Assembly (NCBI GenBank): GCA_009903405.1
Contig: PRCZ01000015.1
Span: forward strand, 1 to 32,206
Direction: 5' to 3'
Source: Candidatus Methanophaga sp. AG-394-G06
Lineage (GTDB): Archaea; Halobacteriota; Syntropharchaeia; Alkanophagales; Methanospirareceae
Length of the DNA: 32,206 bases
Positions within the stretch are counted from its first letter, which is position 1. Each line of letters starts with the position of its first letter. The position numbers and the translations under genes were made by a program. Positions 16,935 through 24,688 of the stretch are shown piece by piece. The notes beneath the pieces were generated by a model, which did not search any database, was not told the DNA's origin, and was given only the letters and a program-made list of their open reading frames with translations.

Positions 16935-17221
16935 ATAATAAATTGAAGGAATTGGCGAAGAAAGTCCGAGTGAAATACAAGGTGAGTGAAATAATCGTAT
17001 TTGGCTCTTATGCCAGAAAGGACTTAAACGAGGGAAGTGATATTGACTTGGTAATAGTAGCCGATTTTAAGGATAAGTTTCATAAAAGAATCCCAGACGT
17101 ACTGGGTTTAACAGATTTGCCAATAGAACCTTTGTGTTATACAGAAGAGGAGTTTAGAGAGATGATAGTAAACAAAAATGTCTTTATATCAGAAGTATTG
17201 AAGGAGGGTATGGCGATATGA
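16877..17221 (+). CDS. MNT-type minimal nucleotidyltransferase (antitoxin of a HEPN-MNT module)
   Basis: 114 residues with the polymerase-beta-like signature IIVFGSYARKDLNEGSDIDLVIV (GS-x10-DxD), the nucleotide- and metal-binding site. The ATG at 16877 gives a 58-base overlap with the HEPN gene. A TTG near 16943 (LKELAKKVRVKYKV) is a possible later start, as the first 20 residues look unlike the family. Expected to bind and silence the HEPN toxin. The stop ATGA overlaps a short orphan reading frame; see findings. Confidence 0.85.
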   Translation: MHKLCRIDIGRGNEIYKEIDNKLKELAKKVRVKYKVSEIIVFGSYARKDLNEGSDIDLVIVADFKDKFHKRIPDVLGLTDLPIEPLCYTEEEFREMIVNKNVFISEVLKEGMAI

Positions 17222-17238
17222 AGACACTGCTAAAGGAC

Positions 17239-17967
17239 CTATTCGGCCACCGAATTCAGATACGTATTGACGACCTCATCCGCAGCCCCTATCGCTGCAA
17301 CTTCACCATTATCCAGAAACATCGCCCGTTCGCATAGATCCCTCACTGCCTCTACACTGTGCGACACAAAAACAATCGTTGTCCCGTTTTTATTGACATT
17401 AATTATCTCAGCCATGCACTTCCTCTGAAATTCTATGTCACCAACTGCTAATACTTCATCTAGAAGTAAAATGTCCGGCTCTGTCGCTATCGCGGTCGAA
17501 AAGGCTAACCTCGCATTCATGCCCGAAGAAAAGTTCTTTAGTTTCATATTCTCAAATCTTTTAAGTTCTGCAAACTCAAATATTGTACTATATTTATCTT
17601 CCATCCTACCCCTTTTCACGCCCATCAGCGCACCATACAAGAAGACATTCTCCCTTGCCGTTAACTCCGGATTGAAGCCAACGCCAAGTGCAAGAATCGG
17701 TGTTATCCTACCATTAACTATCAGTTCGCCTTCATCTTGATAGATTATATCTGCTATTATCTCAAGTAAGGTGGTCTTTCCAGAGCCATTAGGGCCAGTG
17801 ATACCAAAGATTTCGCCCTCTTTCACCTCAAACGAGACATTCTTCAAAGCCCAGAACTCGTCATACCTCCTTCTTCCCTTTACAAATGCCATTACTGCCT
17901 CGAATAGCGTATTCCGCTTTTCACTTGGAATTTTAAACATCTTTGATATATTCTTCCCGATTATCAT
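17239..17967 (-). CDS. Polysaccharide ABC transporter ATP-binding protein (Wzt/TagH-type)
   Basis: 242 residues. Walker A GPNGSGKTTLLE (about 56-67), signature LKNFSSGMNARLAFS, Walker B DILLLDEVLAVGD and switch His in FVSHSVEAV are all intact. The A-loop region and the SSGM-type signature are characteristic of ATPases that power O-antigen or teichoic-acid exporters. It lacks the C-terminal sugar-recognition domain found in some Wzt proteins, so the glycan is probably exported without cap recognition by this subunit. It starts one base after the permease stop; the two form one operon. Convergent with the MNT gene. Confidence 0.9.
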   Translation of the reverse strand: MIIGKNISKMFKIPSEKRNTLFEAVMAFVKGRRRYDEFWALKNVSFEVKEGEIFGITGPNGSGKTTLLEIIADIIYQDEGELIVNGRITPILALGVGFNPELTARENVFLYGALMGVKRGRMEDKYSTIFEFAELKRFENMKLKNFSSGMNARLAFSTAIATEPDILLLDEVLAVGDIEFQRKCMAEIINVNKNGTTIVFVSHSVEAVRDLCERAMFLDNGEVAAIGAADEVVNTYLNSVAE

Positions 17968-17968
17968 C

Positions 17969-18733
17969 TCAAATCACTTCTGCAAATCTTCTTTGCAATC
18001 TCCCGAAAACTAAATGCCCCACTATAAAAACTATGCTTGAAAAGATGAGGACATAGCCAAAATCAATCACATTTGGAAATGCATTGTAAAGCATTACACT
18101 TCTATACATCTCCATTAACCTAGTAATTGGATTTAACATGTAAATAGAAATAATATTCGCAGGGATTATGCTTATTGGATACACAATTGGACTCGCAAAG
18201 AATAGGATATTTACTACCACTTCCCATACCTGGGTCAAATCCCTGTAATAAACAGTAAATGCTGATAGAAACAGGTTCAAGCCATAAACTAATAAGAAAT
18301 ATACTATATGAAGAATTGGAAGCAGTAATATCGGAAAACCTATTCTCACGCCAAAGAAAACTAAAATAGGTATTAAAATGAGCAGTTCAATGAACGAACT
18401 AAAAAAATAGGATAATGTAGTGGTAATAGTAGGTATTTCTCGCGGTATTGATGTCTTCGTCACGATATGTGCTTTATTTGTTATTGACATCATACCTACA
18501 GAAGTACCAATGGATAAAAATCGGAACATAAAAATACCTATTAACAAATAAAATGCGAAGTTCTCCACCTCAAATCTGAATATATTAATAAATACGAAGT
18601 ATAAAACGATAGCAAGCAAAAAAGGACTTAATAGTGACCAGCCCACACCTAATAAAGAACCTCTATATCTCAGTTTAAACTCAGATGCTGTAAGAGTTCT
18701 TATCAAATCCACCTGCTTTAGATAGCTGAACAT
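17969..18733 (-). CDS. Polysaccharide ABC transporter permease (Wzm/ABC2-type)
   Basis: 254 residues with about six TM helices. It opens FSYLKQVDLIRTLTASEFKLRYRGSLLGVGWSLLSPFLLAIVLYFVF, the conserved amphipathic interface helix and first TM of ABC-2 polysaccharide exporters, and later has VYYRDLTQVWEVVVNILFFASPIVYPISIIP, also typical. With its ATPase it should move an undecaprenol- or dolichol-type lipid-linked glycan across the membrane. Translation begins close to an AT-rich stretch (18750-18770) with no clear ribosome binding site. Confidence 0.9.
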   Translation of the reverse strand: MFSYLKQVDLIRTLTASEFKLRYRGSLLGVGWSLLSPFLLAIVLYFVFINIFRFEVENFAFYLLIGIFMFRFLSIGTSVGMMSITNKAHIVTKTSIPREIPTITTTLSYFFSSFIELLILIPILVFFGVRIGFPILLLPILHIVYFLLVYGLNLFLSAFTVYYRDLTQVWEVVVNILFFASPIVYPISIIPANIISIYMLNPITRLMEMYRSVMLYNAFPNVIDFGYVLIFSSIVFIVGHLVFGRLQRRFAEVI

Positions 18734-18821
18734 TTTTAATAGCTCTATTTCTATTATATGCTAATAAATGTTTTAGTTCTGTAAAGTAAACCGTTGAAAA
18801 AACAAAATAAAATAAATTATT

Positions 18822-18888
18822 GACACTGATTAACACTGATTAACACAGAAAAAAATTGGATCCGTGTAAATCTGTGTAAATCTGCGTC
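18822..18888. repeat. Imperfect inverted repeat built of short direct repeats
   Basis: cactgattaacactgattaacacag is followed after a spacer (aaaaaaattggatc) by cgtgtaaatctgtgtaaatctgcg. The arms are inverted relative to each other (about 18 of 23 positions) and each arm is itself two copies of a roughly 10-12-base unit. Sits in a gene-free 217-base spacer. Confidence 0.6.
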
Positions 18889-18916
18889 CTAAATTAAATA
18901 TGTAGATGGAAGTTGT

Positions 18917-18926
18917 ACTTTATATA
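18917..18926 (+). promoter_or_regulatory. TATA box of the GT2 gene, leaderless
   Basis: ACTTTATATA centred about 29 bases before the ATG at 18951, the spacing of a leaderless archaeal transcript. No Shine-Dalgarno sequence lies before the ATG, in agreement. Confidence 0.6.
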
Positions 18927-18950
18927 CAATTAATTAACTAAAGTTACATA

Positions 18951-19847
18951 ATGCAAATAGATATTTCTATTATTATCCCCACAAAAAATGCAGGTGCTGG
19001 ATTCGATGACTGTCTCTCCAGAATATACACACAAAAAACGAATTATAAATATGAAGTTATTGTAATTGATTCTGGTTCCAGGGACAGTACACTTGATATT
19101 ATTGCTAAATATCCGGTGCGGTTAATAAAAATCAAGCCTGAAGAATTTGGGCATGGAAAAACAAGAAACCTCGGGGCGCGTTTGGCAACGGGCAAGTATC
19201 TTGTCTACCTGACACAGGATGCATTACCAGCAGATGAAAATTGGTTGGATTTTCTTCTCAATGATATTGGGACAGATGATGAGATCGCAGGTGCTTACAG
19301 CAGAACCATCCCAAGATCTAATTGCGACCCTTTTGAAGCTCGTTATATCGCCCAGGCATGGGGAGATAAGAAAGAAATTAAAGAGATTTTAGAATATAAA
19401 AAATATAACAAGGCCTATAAAAAAAAAATCGTGTTCTTTTCTAATATCAGTTCTTGCATACAGAAAGATATATGGAAAAGATTCCCGTTTTCTGAAAACA
19501 TCATAATGGCTGAAGATCAGGATTGGTCAAAAAGGGTATTAGAAGCAGGGTATAAGATCGCATATGAACCTAAATCAGTGGTTTACCATTCTCATACCCA
19601 TTCCTTGAAAGAACTTTTTAAGCGGTATCGCGACGCCGGCACCGCGCATAAGCAAGTGTTTGGTGATAACAACAATGTATATCTGCTATTAATACCGCTC
19701 TTTGCAATAATCGTCAGTATCTTAGATTTAAGGTTTATGTGGCGCCGAGGATACAATATTTCGGCAATGGTTAGATGGACACATAAAGCCGTAGTTCGGC
19801 ATATCATAGAAGCATTTGGGTTTTGGCGGGGTTTACATTCTAAATAA
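18951..19847 (+). CDS. GT2-family glycosyltransferase, rhamnosyltransferase-like
   Basis: 298 residues. GT-A motifs: DISIIIPTKNAGAGFDDCLSRIYTQKTNYKYEVIVIDSGSRDSTLDII; HGKTRNLGARLATGKYLVYLTQDALPADENWLD (the TQDA stretch is the metal-binding site in the rhamnosyltransferase subgroup); and IIMAEDQDWSKRVLEAGYKIAYEPKSVVYHSH. A C-terminal hydrophobic segment (VYLLLIPLFAIIVSILDL) suggests membrane association. Transfer of rhamnose would fit the adjacent rml operon but is inference. It is monocistronic and its 3' end overlaps the convergent GT4 gene by eight bases. Confidence 0.87.
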   Translation: MQIDISIIIPTKNAGAGFDDCLSRIYTQKTNYKYEVIVIDSGSRDSTLDIIAKYPVRLIKIKPEEFGHGKTRNLGARLATGKYLVYLTQDALPADENWLDFLLNDIGTDDEIAGAYSRTIPRSNCDPFEARYIAQAWGDKKEIKEILEYKKYNKAYKKKIVFFSNISSCIQKDIWKRFPFSENIIMAEDQDWSKRVLEAGYKIAYEPKSVVYHSHTHSLKELFKRYRDAGTAHKQVFGDNNNVYLLLIPLFAIIVSILDLRFMWRRGYNISAMVRWTHKAVVRHIIEAFGFWRGLHSK

Positions 19848-20955
19848 TTACTTCCTCATACAGCTCCAATGTGCTCGTGAGCACACGTTCCAAAGAGAAT
19901 TCATGCCTCACAAGTTCCGCGCCATTTTTAGCCAGTCTCATCCTTAGTTCCTCATCTTCGATTAGTCTCAGCATAGCGTCTGCTATACCCGCCGGATCTT
20001 TAGGTCTTACGACCAGCCCATTCCTTTCGTCCACACAGATGTCCCGAATAGCGCCGACAGTTGTAACAATCACAGGAAGTTTCGCTGACCATGCCTCTAA
20101 TAGCGTTACTGGCAAACCTTCCCAGATGGAAGGCAATATGAATACATCACTTGTGCAATACAATTCCCTCAACTTCTCATCCTCTACACTACCCAAGAAT
20201 GTTACATAATGCCCCAAATTGTTCTCTTCTGTTAAATTTTCCAGTATCGCACGTTGTGACCCATCACCCACCAATAAAATCACAAAATCTTGTGTTTTCG
20301 CCTTTAAAATCCTTGTTGCTTGGATAAGGTATCCGCATCCTTTCTGCTCCTCTAATCTACCCACAAACAAGAACCTGACTTTTTTATCTGCTTTTATTAC
20401 TGCCTCTTCTTTAGCAAATTGCCCTATATCCACACCATTGGGAATATATACGCCATTTTTAATTCCCGCACCTTCAAAAAAAATCAAAATGTTCCTATCA
20501 ACTACAATTATTCTCTTGAATCCGGCGTACTTCAAAAAGAATCTTTCTGCAAATCGCTTTATGAAACTGTATTGCTTGTCGGGAAAGGAAACGCCATGAC
20601 ATGTATTTACAACTGGAATGTGGTATAGTTTGGCTGATATAGCGATAAAAAAACCGAGATCTGCAGAATGCGTATGGATTACATCCGGCTTCAATTTACC
20701 CAAATATTTAAAGCCACTAAAGAACAGGATAAATAAAGATAAAAATCTACGTACTGTTAGTCTATCTAAGTTCGGTGCTTTATCTCGCAGTCCAAACTTA
20801 AATACATTCTCTTGCTCTCTAATCTCAGGACAATTTGGCGTGAGAATGGAAATTTTGTGCCCTAACTTTGTTTGCTCTCTTTCTAAGTTAGAAACGATAA
20901 CGGCATCGCCACCAAAGGCATCAGGATATTTCTTCGTGAGATGAAGTATTCTCAT
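19840..20955 (-). CDS. GT4-family glycosyltransferase
   Basis: 371 residues with a complete GT-B layout: MRILHLTKKYPDAFGGDAVIVSNLEREQTKLGHKISILTPN; HTHSADLGFFIAISAKLYHIPVVNTCHGVSF; VYIPNGVDIGQF; RFLFVGRLEEQKGCGYLIQA; and the donor motif PSIWEGLPVTLLEAWSAKLPVIVTTVGAIRDI. Cytoplasmic. It is the last gene of the rml operon, with its ATG overlapping the rmlC stop (ATGA), so rhamnose transfer is a reasonable guess without proof. Confidence 0.88.
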   Translation of the reverse strand: MRILHLTKKYPDAFGGDAVIVSNLEREQTKLGHKISILTPNCPEIREQENVFKFGLRDKAPNLDRLTVRRFLSLFILFFSGFKYLGKLKPDVIHTHSADLGFFIAISAKLYHIPVVNTCHGVSFPDKQYSFIKRFAERFFLKYAGFKRIIVVDRNILIFFEGAGIKNGVYIPNGVDIGQFAKEEAVIKADKKVRFLFVGRLEEQKGCGYLIQATRILKAKTQDFVILLVGDGSQRAILENLTEENNLGHYVTFLGSVEDEKLRELYCTSDVFILPSIWEGLPVTLLEAWSAKLPVIVTTVGAIRDICVDERNGLVVRPKDPAGIADAMLRLIEDEELRMRLAKNGAELVRHEFSLERVLTSTLELYEEVII

Positions 20956-21446
20956 TTATACGGTTGATAGAACCAATCCCAGGACTTGTTACATCGCTCG
21001 TCATCAGTTCTTCCATTTATTCGCTTTGGTACAATCGTTGGATCATCCCAGGGCCTCCGCTCTTCGTCAGGGTTCTCATAATCATACAACCGGTTCACAA
21101 AATATACCAGATATGCCCGCTCTTCTCCGACTACTTTAAACCCATGCCAATAATGACCGGGTATTCTCACCAATTGCAAATTCTCCCCGGTCGAGACTAT
21201 TTCATCAAGTTCTTCATCATCGTATGCACATATCTTCATTGCTCCTTTCAACACTACAAAGCAATCCACTTGCCCTCTTAAATGTCTGTGCCACGCCCTC
21301 ACCATATCGGGATAGCTTATCGAATGGTTCGCTTGAACAATTTCCTCTTCTATTATATCGTTCCAGTCGCTTCTAAATAGCTCTGTAAAAAATCCACGCT
21401 CGTCTGCAAACCTATTCAATACCTTAACTTCTATTCCTTTTAGCAT
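20952..21446 (-). CDS. rmlC: dTDP-4-dehydrorhamnose 3,5-epimerase (RmlC-like cupin)
   Basis: 164 residues. RmlC motifs: RFADERGFFTELFR (substrate-binding opening), QANHSISYPDMVRAWHRHLRGQVDCFVVLKGAMKICAYD (catalytic His in AWHRH), IPGHYWHGFKVVGEERAYLVYFVNRLYD and the C-terminal RPWDDPTI. It is slightly shorter than typical RmlC (about 180) and has AWHRH where many have GLHYQ, so a related sugar epimerase is possible. The full rmlABD set in the same operon supports dTDP-L-rhamnose synthesis. Start overlaps the rmlD stop by seven bases. Confidence 0.82.
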   Translation of the reverse strand: MLKGIEVKVLNRFADERGFFTELFRSDWNDIIEEEIVQANHSISYPDMVRAWHRHLRGQVDCFVVLKGAMKICAYDDEELDEIVSTGENLQLVRIPGHYWHGFKVVGEERAYLVYFVNRLYDYENPDEERRPWDDPTIVPKRINGRTDDERCNKSWDWFYQPYK

Positions 21447-22303
21447 TTTTCCAGCTCCTCTTTTAACAATGTTAATGCAGTATCTAAATAATAAGGCTTT
21501 TCATACAAGCATCTCGATGCTTTTGCGGTATCTAAGGATGAATCCTTCGGGCGCGCGGCAAGCCAGTCCATATCCGCCATCTTCGAGGGTAAAATCAAAT
21601 CCTCATCAAGTCCGAATTTAGTTGCAATTCGTAATGCGAACTCATATCTCGAAACTCGTTCCTTACCCGCCAAGTGAAATATCCCTTTTAGTCTTCGTTC
21701 CGCTATCTCCAGCAGCATCTTCGCTAAGTTCGTGTTTAATGTCGGAGTCACATATTGATCGGTAACAATTTTAATCTTTTCTTTGTTCTTGAGCTCTTTT
21801 ATTTGCCACAACGCAAAGTTAACCTTTCCACTCGCGGGTTTCGCGCCATAGATAACACATGGTCTTGCTATGCAATCGCAATACTGCTCACCCAGTAGTT
21901 TTGTATAGCCATAGTAATCTATTGGATTTGGCTCATCCGCTTCTTTATACCGCCCTTTATCTCCTGAAAATACATAATCTGTTGAAACATAGACGATAAA
22001 AGCGCCCAATTTGGCTGCCAGCTCCGCAATTCTTCTTGTACCTTCTGCATTTATCGTATACGCTAACTCTTTATTTGCTTCACAATCGTCAACGTTCGTA
22101 AGTGCAGCAGTATGAATGATAACCTCCGGTTTTATCCTGGCGATCTGGTCTAAATCAGTATCCTTTGCCAAATCGAGCATTACGGGCACTCCCAATTCCG
22201 GCTTAATATGGCAATACCCCGCATAAATCTCATGCTTGTCAACCGCGATTTCGGCAATTTTACTGCCTACTAATCCACTTCCACCAGTAATAAAAATCCT
22301 CAT
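21440..22303 (-). CDS. rmlD: dTDP-4-dehydrorhamnose reductase
   Basis: About 287 residues from the ATG at 22303; the track adds 15 residues that overlap rmlB, but MRIFITGGSGLVGSKIAEI is the true SDR start and lies one base after the rmlB stop. Seen: the GGSGLVG NAD(P)-binding loop, HTAALTNVDDCEANKELAYTINAEGT, catalytic STDYVFSGDKGRYKEADEPNPIDYYGYTKLLGE (Y-x3-K), and C-terminal DSSLDTAKA. It reduces the 4-keto group to give dTDP-L-rhamnose. Length and motifs match the family. Confidence 0.92.
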   Translation of the reverse strand: MRIFITGGSGLVGSKIAEIAVDKHEIYAGYCHIKPELGVPVMLDLAKDTDLDQIARIKPEVIIHTAALTNVDDCEANKELAYTINAEGTRRIAELAAKLGAFIVYVSTDYVFSGDKGRYKEADEPNPIDYYGYTKLLGEQYCDCIARPCVIYGAKPASGKVNFALWQIKELKNKEKIKIVTDQYVTPTLNTNLAKMLLEIAERRLKGIFHLAGKERVSRYEFALRIATKFGLDEDLILPSKMADMDWLAARPKDSSLDTAKASRCLYEKPYYLDTALTLLKEELEKC

Positions 22304-22304
22304 C

Positions 22305-23291
22305 TTACCACTCCAATTTCCAGGGTGTTGGATGCAATAACTTTTCATCTGCTAACGGCTTCCACCACCATTCATTCTCTAAATACCAGTTTACCGTCTC
22401 TTTTAGCCCTTCTTTAAAACCATATTTCGGCTGGAAGCCCAATCGCCCTATTTTTGATGAGTCCAGGCTGTATCGTATATCGTGTCCAGGTCGGTCTTCT
22501 ACAAACGCTATTAAATCCGTTTTACCCATTATGTCTAGGATTTCATTGACAACCGCTAAATTATCCCACTCCGCCCCACTTGCGATATTGTATATTTCGC
22601 CTTTCTCGCCTCCATCCAGAACTAAATGTATGGCGTCACAGTGATCTCGTACATAAATCCAGTCCCTTACGTTCTTCCCAGTACCATAAATTGGCACTTT
22701 CATATCCAACTCAGCCCTAATTATTGTCTTTGGTATTAACTTCTCCAGAGATTGATAATTGCCATAGTTATTCGTGCATCTTGTAATCGCAGCATTTAGC
22801 CCATAAGTTCTCACATAAGCCAAAACGAACATATCAGCAGATGCTTTGCTCGCGGAATACGGGGAAGAAGGTTTTAGCCCATTGTCCTCATTAAAAGAGC
22901 CTTCCTCTATATCGCCATACACCTCATCCGTGCTCACATGAACAAGCTTTACATCTAAATTGACATTCCGCATTGCTTCTAATATAGTGTAGGTGCCGAT
23001 CACATTGCTTTCTATGAAGGAATAGGGACTGGATATGCTCCTGTCAACATGCGTCTCCGCAGCAAAGTTCACTATCGCATCCGTATTCTTAACAAGTTTA
23101 GACATCAACTCATAATCGCAGATATTGCCTTTAACAAATTTATACTCCAACTCTTTTAAGTTGCTCTCGTTAGACCCATATTTCTGGGCATCTATCACTA
23201 CAAATTCAAAAGCGCCCGCTTCTTCGCTCATATGCCGTATGAAATTGCTACCTATGAATCCCAATCCGCCAGTTACAAGTATTTTCATCAT
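22305..23291 (-). CDS. rmlB: dTDP-glucose 4,6-dehydratase
   Basis: 328 residues. NAD-binding GGLGFIGSNFIRHM, VNFAAETHVDRSISSPYSFIESNVIGT, catalytic STDEVYGDIEEGSFNEDNGLKPSSPYSASKASADM (T-D-E and Y-x3-K), and TRCTNNYGNYQSLEKLIPK, all hallmarks of RmlB. It converts dTDP-glucose to dTDP-4-keto-6-deoxyglucose. Two adjacent ATGs (MMKILVTGG); either may be used. It lies one base after the rmlA stop. Confidence 0.94.
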   Translation of the reverse strand: MMKILVTGGLGFIGSNFIRHMSEEAGAFEFVVIDAQKYGSNESNLKELEYKFVKGNICDYELMSKLVKNTDAIVNFAAETHVDRSISSPYSFIESNVIGTYTILEAMRNVNLDVKLVHVSTDEVYGDIEEGSFNEDNGLKPSSPYSASKASADMFVLAYVRTYGLNAAITRCTNNYGNYQSLEKLIPKTIIRAELDMKVPIYGTGKNVRDWIYVRDHCDAIHLVLDGGEKGEIYNIASGAEWDNLAVVNEILDIMGKTDLIAFVEDRPGHDIRYSLDSSKIGRLGFQPKYGFKEGLKETVNWYLENEWWWKPLADEKLLHPTPWKLEW

Positions 23292-23292
23292 T

Positions 23293-24345
23293 TTAGCCTA
23301 CTATTTCTGAGTCATCACCCACGATTAACTTCCTGCCATTTGGCAATTCTTCTCGCCTTCGTATCTTCACCTCCTTCCCTATCAAACTCTCAATTATTCT
23401 GCCTCCGCCTAATATTTCTGAGTTATCCATTACAATCGAATCTTCTATCTCTGTATCTTCTATTACACAGTTATTCCCGACACTTGTGTACGGCCCTATA
23501 TAAGAATTTTTTATTATGCAACCCCCGCCAACTAAAGAAGGCCCCTTAACAATGCTGTCTTTAACCTCTACGCCTTTTTCAATAATAACCCGTCCTATTA
23601 TTCTTGAGTCCTTCGCGGTCCCCTCATTCTTCATTTGGATGCCATCTAAAATCAACCTGTTAGCTTCCAGAATATCTTCTGTTTTTCCTGTATCTTTCCA
23701 CCAGCCTTCTACCTTTGTCCAACCTACATTGTAGCCATTATCAATGAGCCATTGAATCGCATCAGTAATCTCAAGCTCATTCCTCCACGAAGGTTTTATT
23801 CTTTTACACGCTTCCAATATGACCGGCTTGAAGAAGTAAATGCCTACCAGAGCCAGATTACTTGGTGGGTCTTTTGGCTTTTCTATGAGTCTTTTAATTG
23901 TTCCATCGTCATTAAGTTCCGCAATACCAAACTGCCGCGGATTTTCTACTTCTGTAAGCATTATACTCGCATCATTTTTGTTCTCTTCAAATTTCTTAGC
24001 GTGTTTTTCTATCCCTTCTCTTAATATGTTATCACCTAAATACATGACAAAGGGTTCGTCCAGAAACTCTTCAGCAACGAGGATTGTATGTGCTAATCCT
24101 TTTGGTTCTTCTTGATAGATGAAATCAATCCCCGCATCCCAGTTCTCTGACTCCACAGTCGCCCTAACCTGCTCTTTATTGGGTCCTACGATGATTCCTA
24201 TCTCCTTCGCTCCTGCTTCAATTACGTCCTCAAGAGCATAAAATAAAATCGGCTTATTCGCAATGGGAATCAACTGCTTTTGTTGTGAATAAGTCAAAGG
24301 GCGAAGTCTTGTGCCATGTCCACCCGAGAGTATCAATCCCTTCAT
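23293..24345 (-). CDS. rmlA: Glucose-1-phosphate thymidylyltransferase, long form
   Basis: 350 residues: MKGLILSGGHGTRLRPLTYSQQKQLIPIANKPILFYALEDVIEAG (nucleotide-binding G-G-x-GTRLRPLT and activating K), MYLGDNIL (metal-binding Asp), EITDAIQWLIDNGYNVGWTKVEGWWKDTGKTEDILEANRL. The C-terminal part (about 250-350) is a left-handed beta-helix of hexapeptide repeats (IIGRVIIEKGVEVKDSIVKGPSLVGGGCII). This long type is common in archaea. First enzyme of the dTDP-rhamnose pathway and first gene of the operon, divergent from purS across 91 bases. Confidence 0.93.
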   Translation of the reverse strand: MKGLILSGGHGTRLRPLTYSQQKQLIPIANKPILFYALEDVIEAGAKEIGIIVGPNKEQVRATVESENWDAGIDFIYQEEPKGLAHTILVAEEFLDEPFVMYLGDNILREGIEKHAKKFEENKNDASIMLTEVENPRQFGIAELNDDGTIKRLIEKPKDPPSNLALVGIYFFKPVILEACKRIKPSWRNELEITDAIQWLIDNGYNVGWTKVEGWWKDTGKTEDILEANRLILDGIQMKNEGTAKDSRIIGRVIIEKGVEVKDSIVKGPSLVGGGCIIKNSYIGPYTSVGNNCVIEDTEIEDSIVMDNSEILGGGRIIESLIGKEVKIRRREELPNGRKLIVGDDSEIVG

Positions 24346-24409
24346 TTTTACCGCTCTTCTCCCATTCTCACCATAAGAACACTCAAGTAATATCTTTTTT
24401 AATTCTTAC

Positions 24410-24418
24410 TTGTATATC
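24410..24418 (+). promoter_or_regulatory. Likely TATA box for purS-trpS
   Basis: TTGTATATC about 25 bases before the purS ATG at 24437, which suggests a leaderless transcript. The AT-rich 91-base divergent spacer must also hold the rmlA promoter. Confidence 0.4.
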
Positions 24419-24436
24419 TAAGTAAATATATGTAAG

Positions 24437-24688
24437 ATGACCGTAGAAGTAGAAGTAACAATAAAGCTGAAACGTGGCGTTACCGACCCCGAAGGAGAGA
24501 ACACGAAAAAAGCGTTGAACCTGCTTGGCTTTAACAACGTGCATAGTGTAAAATCAATGAAAACATTCAGGATAGCAATAGAGGGTAAAGAAGAAAGAGA
24601 TGCAGTGAAGTATGAAGTAGAAGAGATGTGTAAAAAGCTTCTTGCCAATCCGGTAATACATGACTATAAAATAAGCGTGGTGAAATGA
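24437..24688 (+). CDS. purS: Phosphoribosylformylglycinamidine synthase subunit PurS
   Basis: 83 residues, the family length. VEVTIKLKRGVTDPEGENTKKALNLLGFNNVHSVKSMKTFRIAIEG...EVEEMCKKLLANPVIHDYKISVV carries the PurS signatures: KxGVxDPxG, ALxxLGF and CxKLLANPVIxDY. It is the small dimeric subunit joining PurL and PurQ in the FGAM synthase complex of purine synthesis. The partners are not in the window. ATGA overlap with trpS. Confidence 0.92.
   Translation: MTVEVEVTIKLKRGVTDPEGENTKKALNLLGFNNVHSVKSMKTFRIAIEGKEERDAVKYEVEEMCKKLLANPVIHDYKISVVK

Noticed and set aside
24437-24688. Small protein next to trpS as translation factor aEF-1 beta
   Set aside because: The motifs KxGVxDPxG and KLLANPVIxDY belong to PurS.
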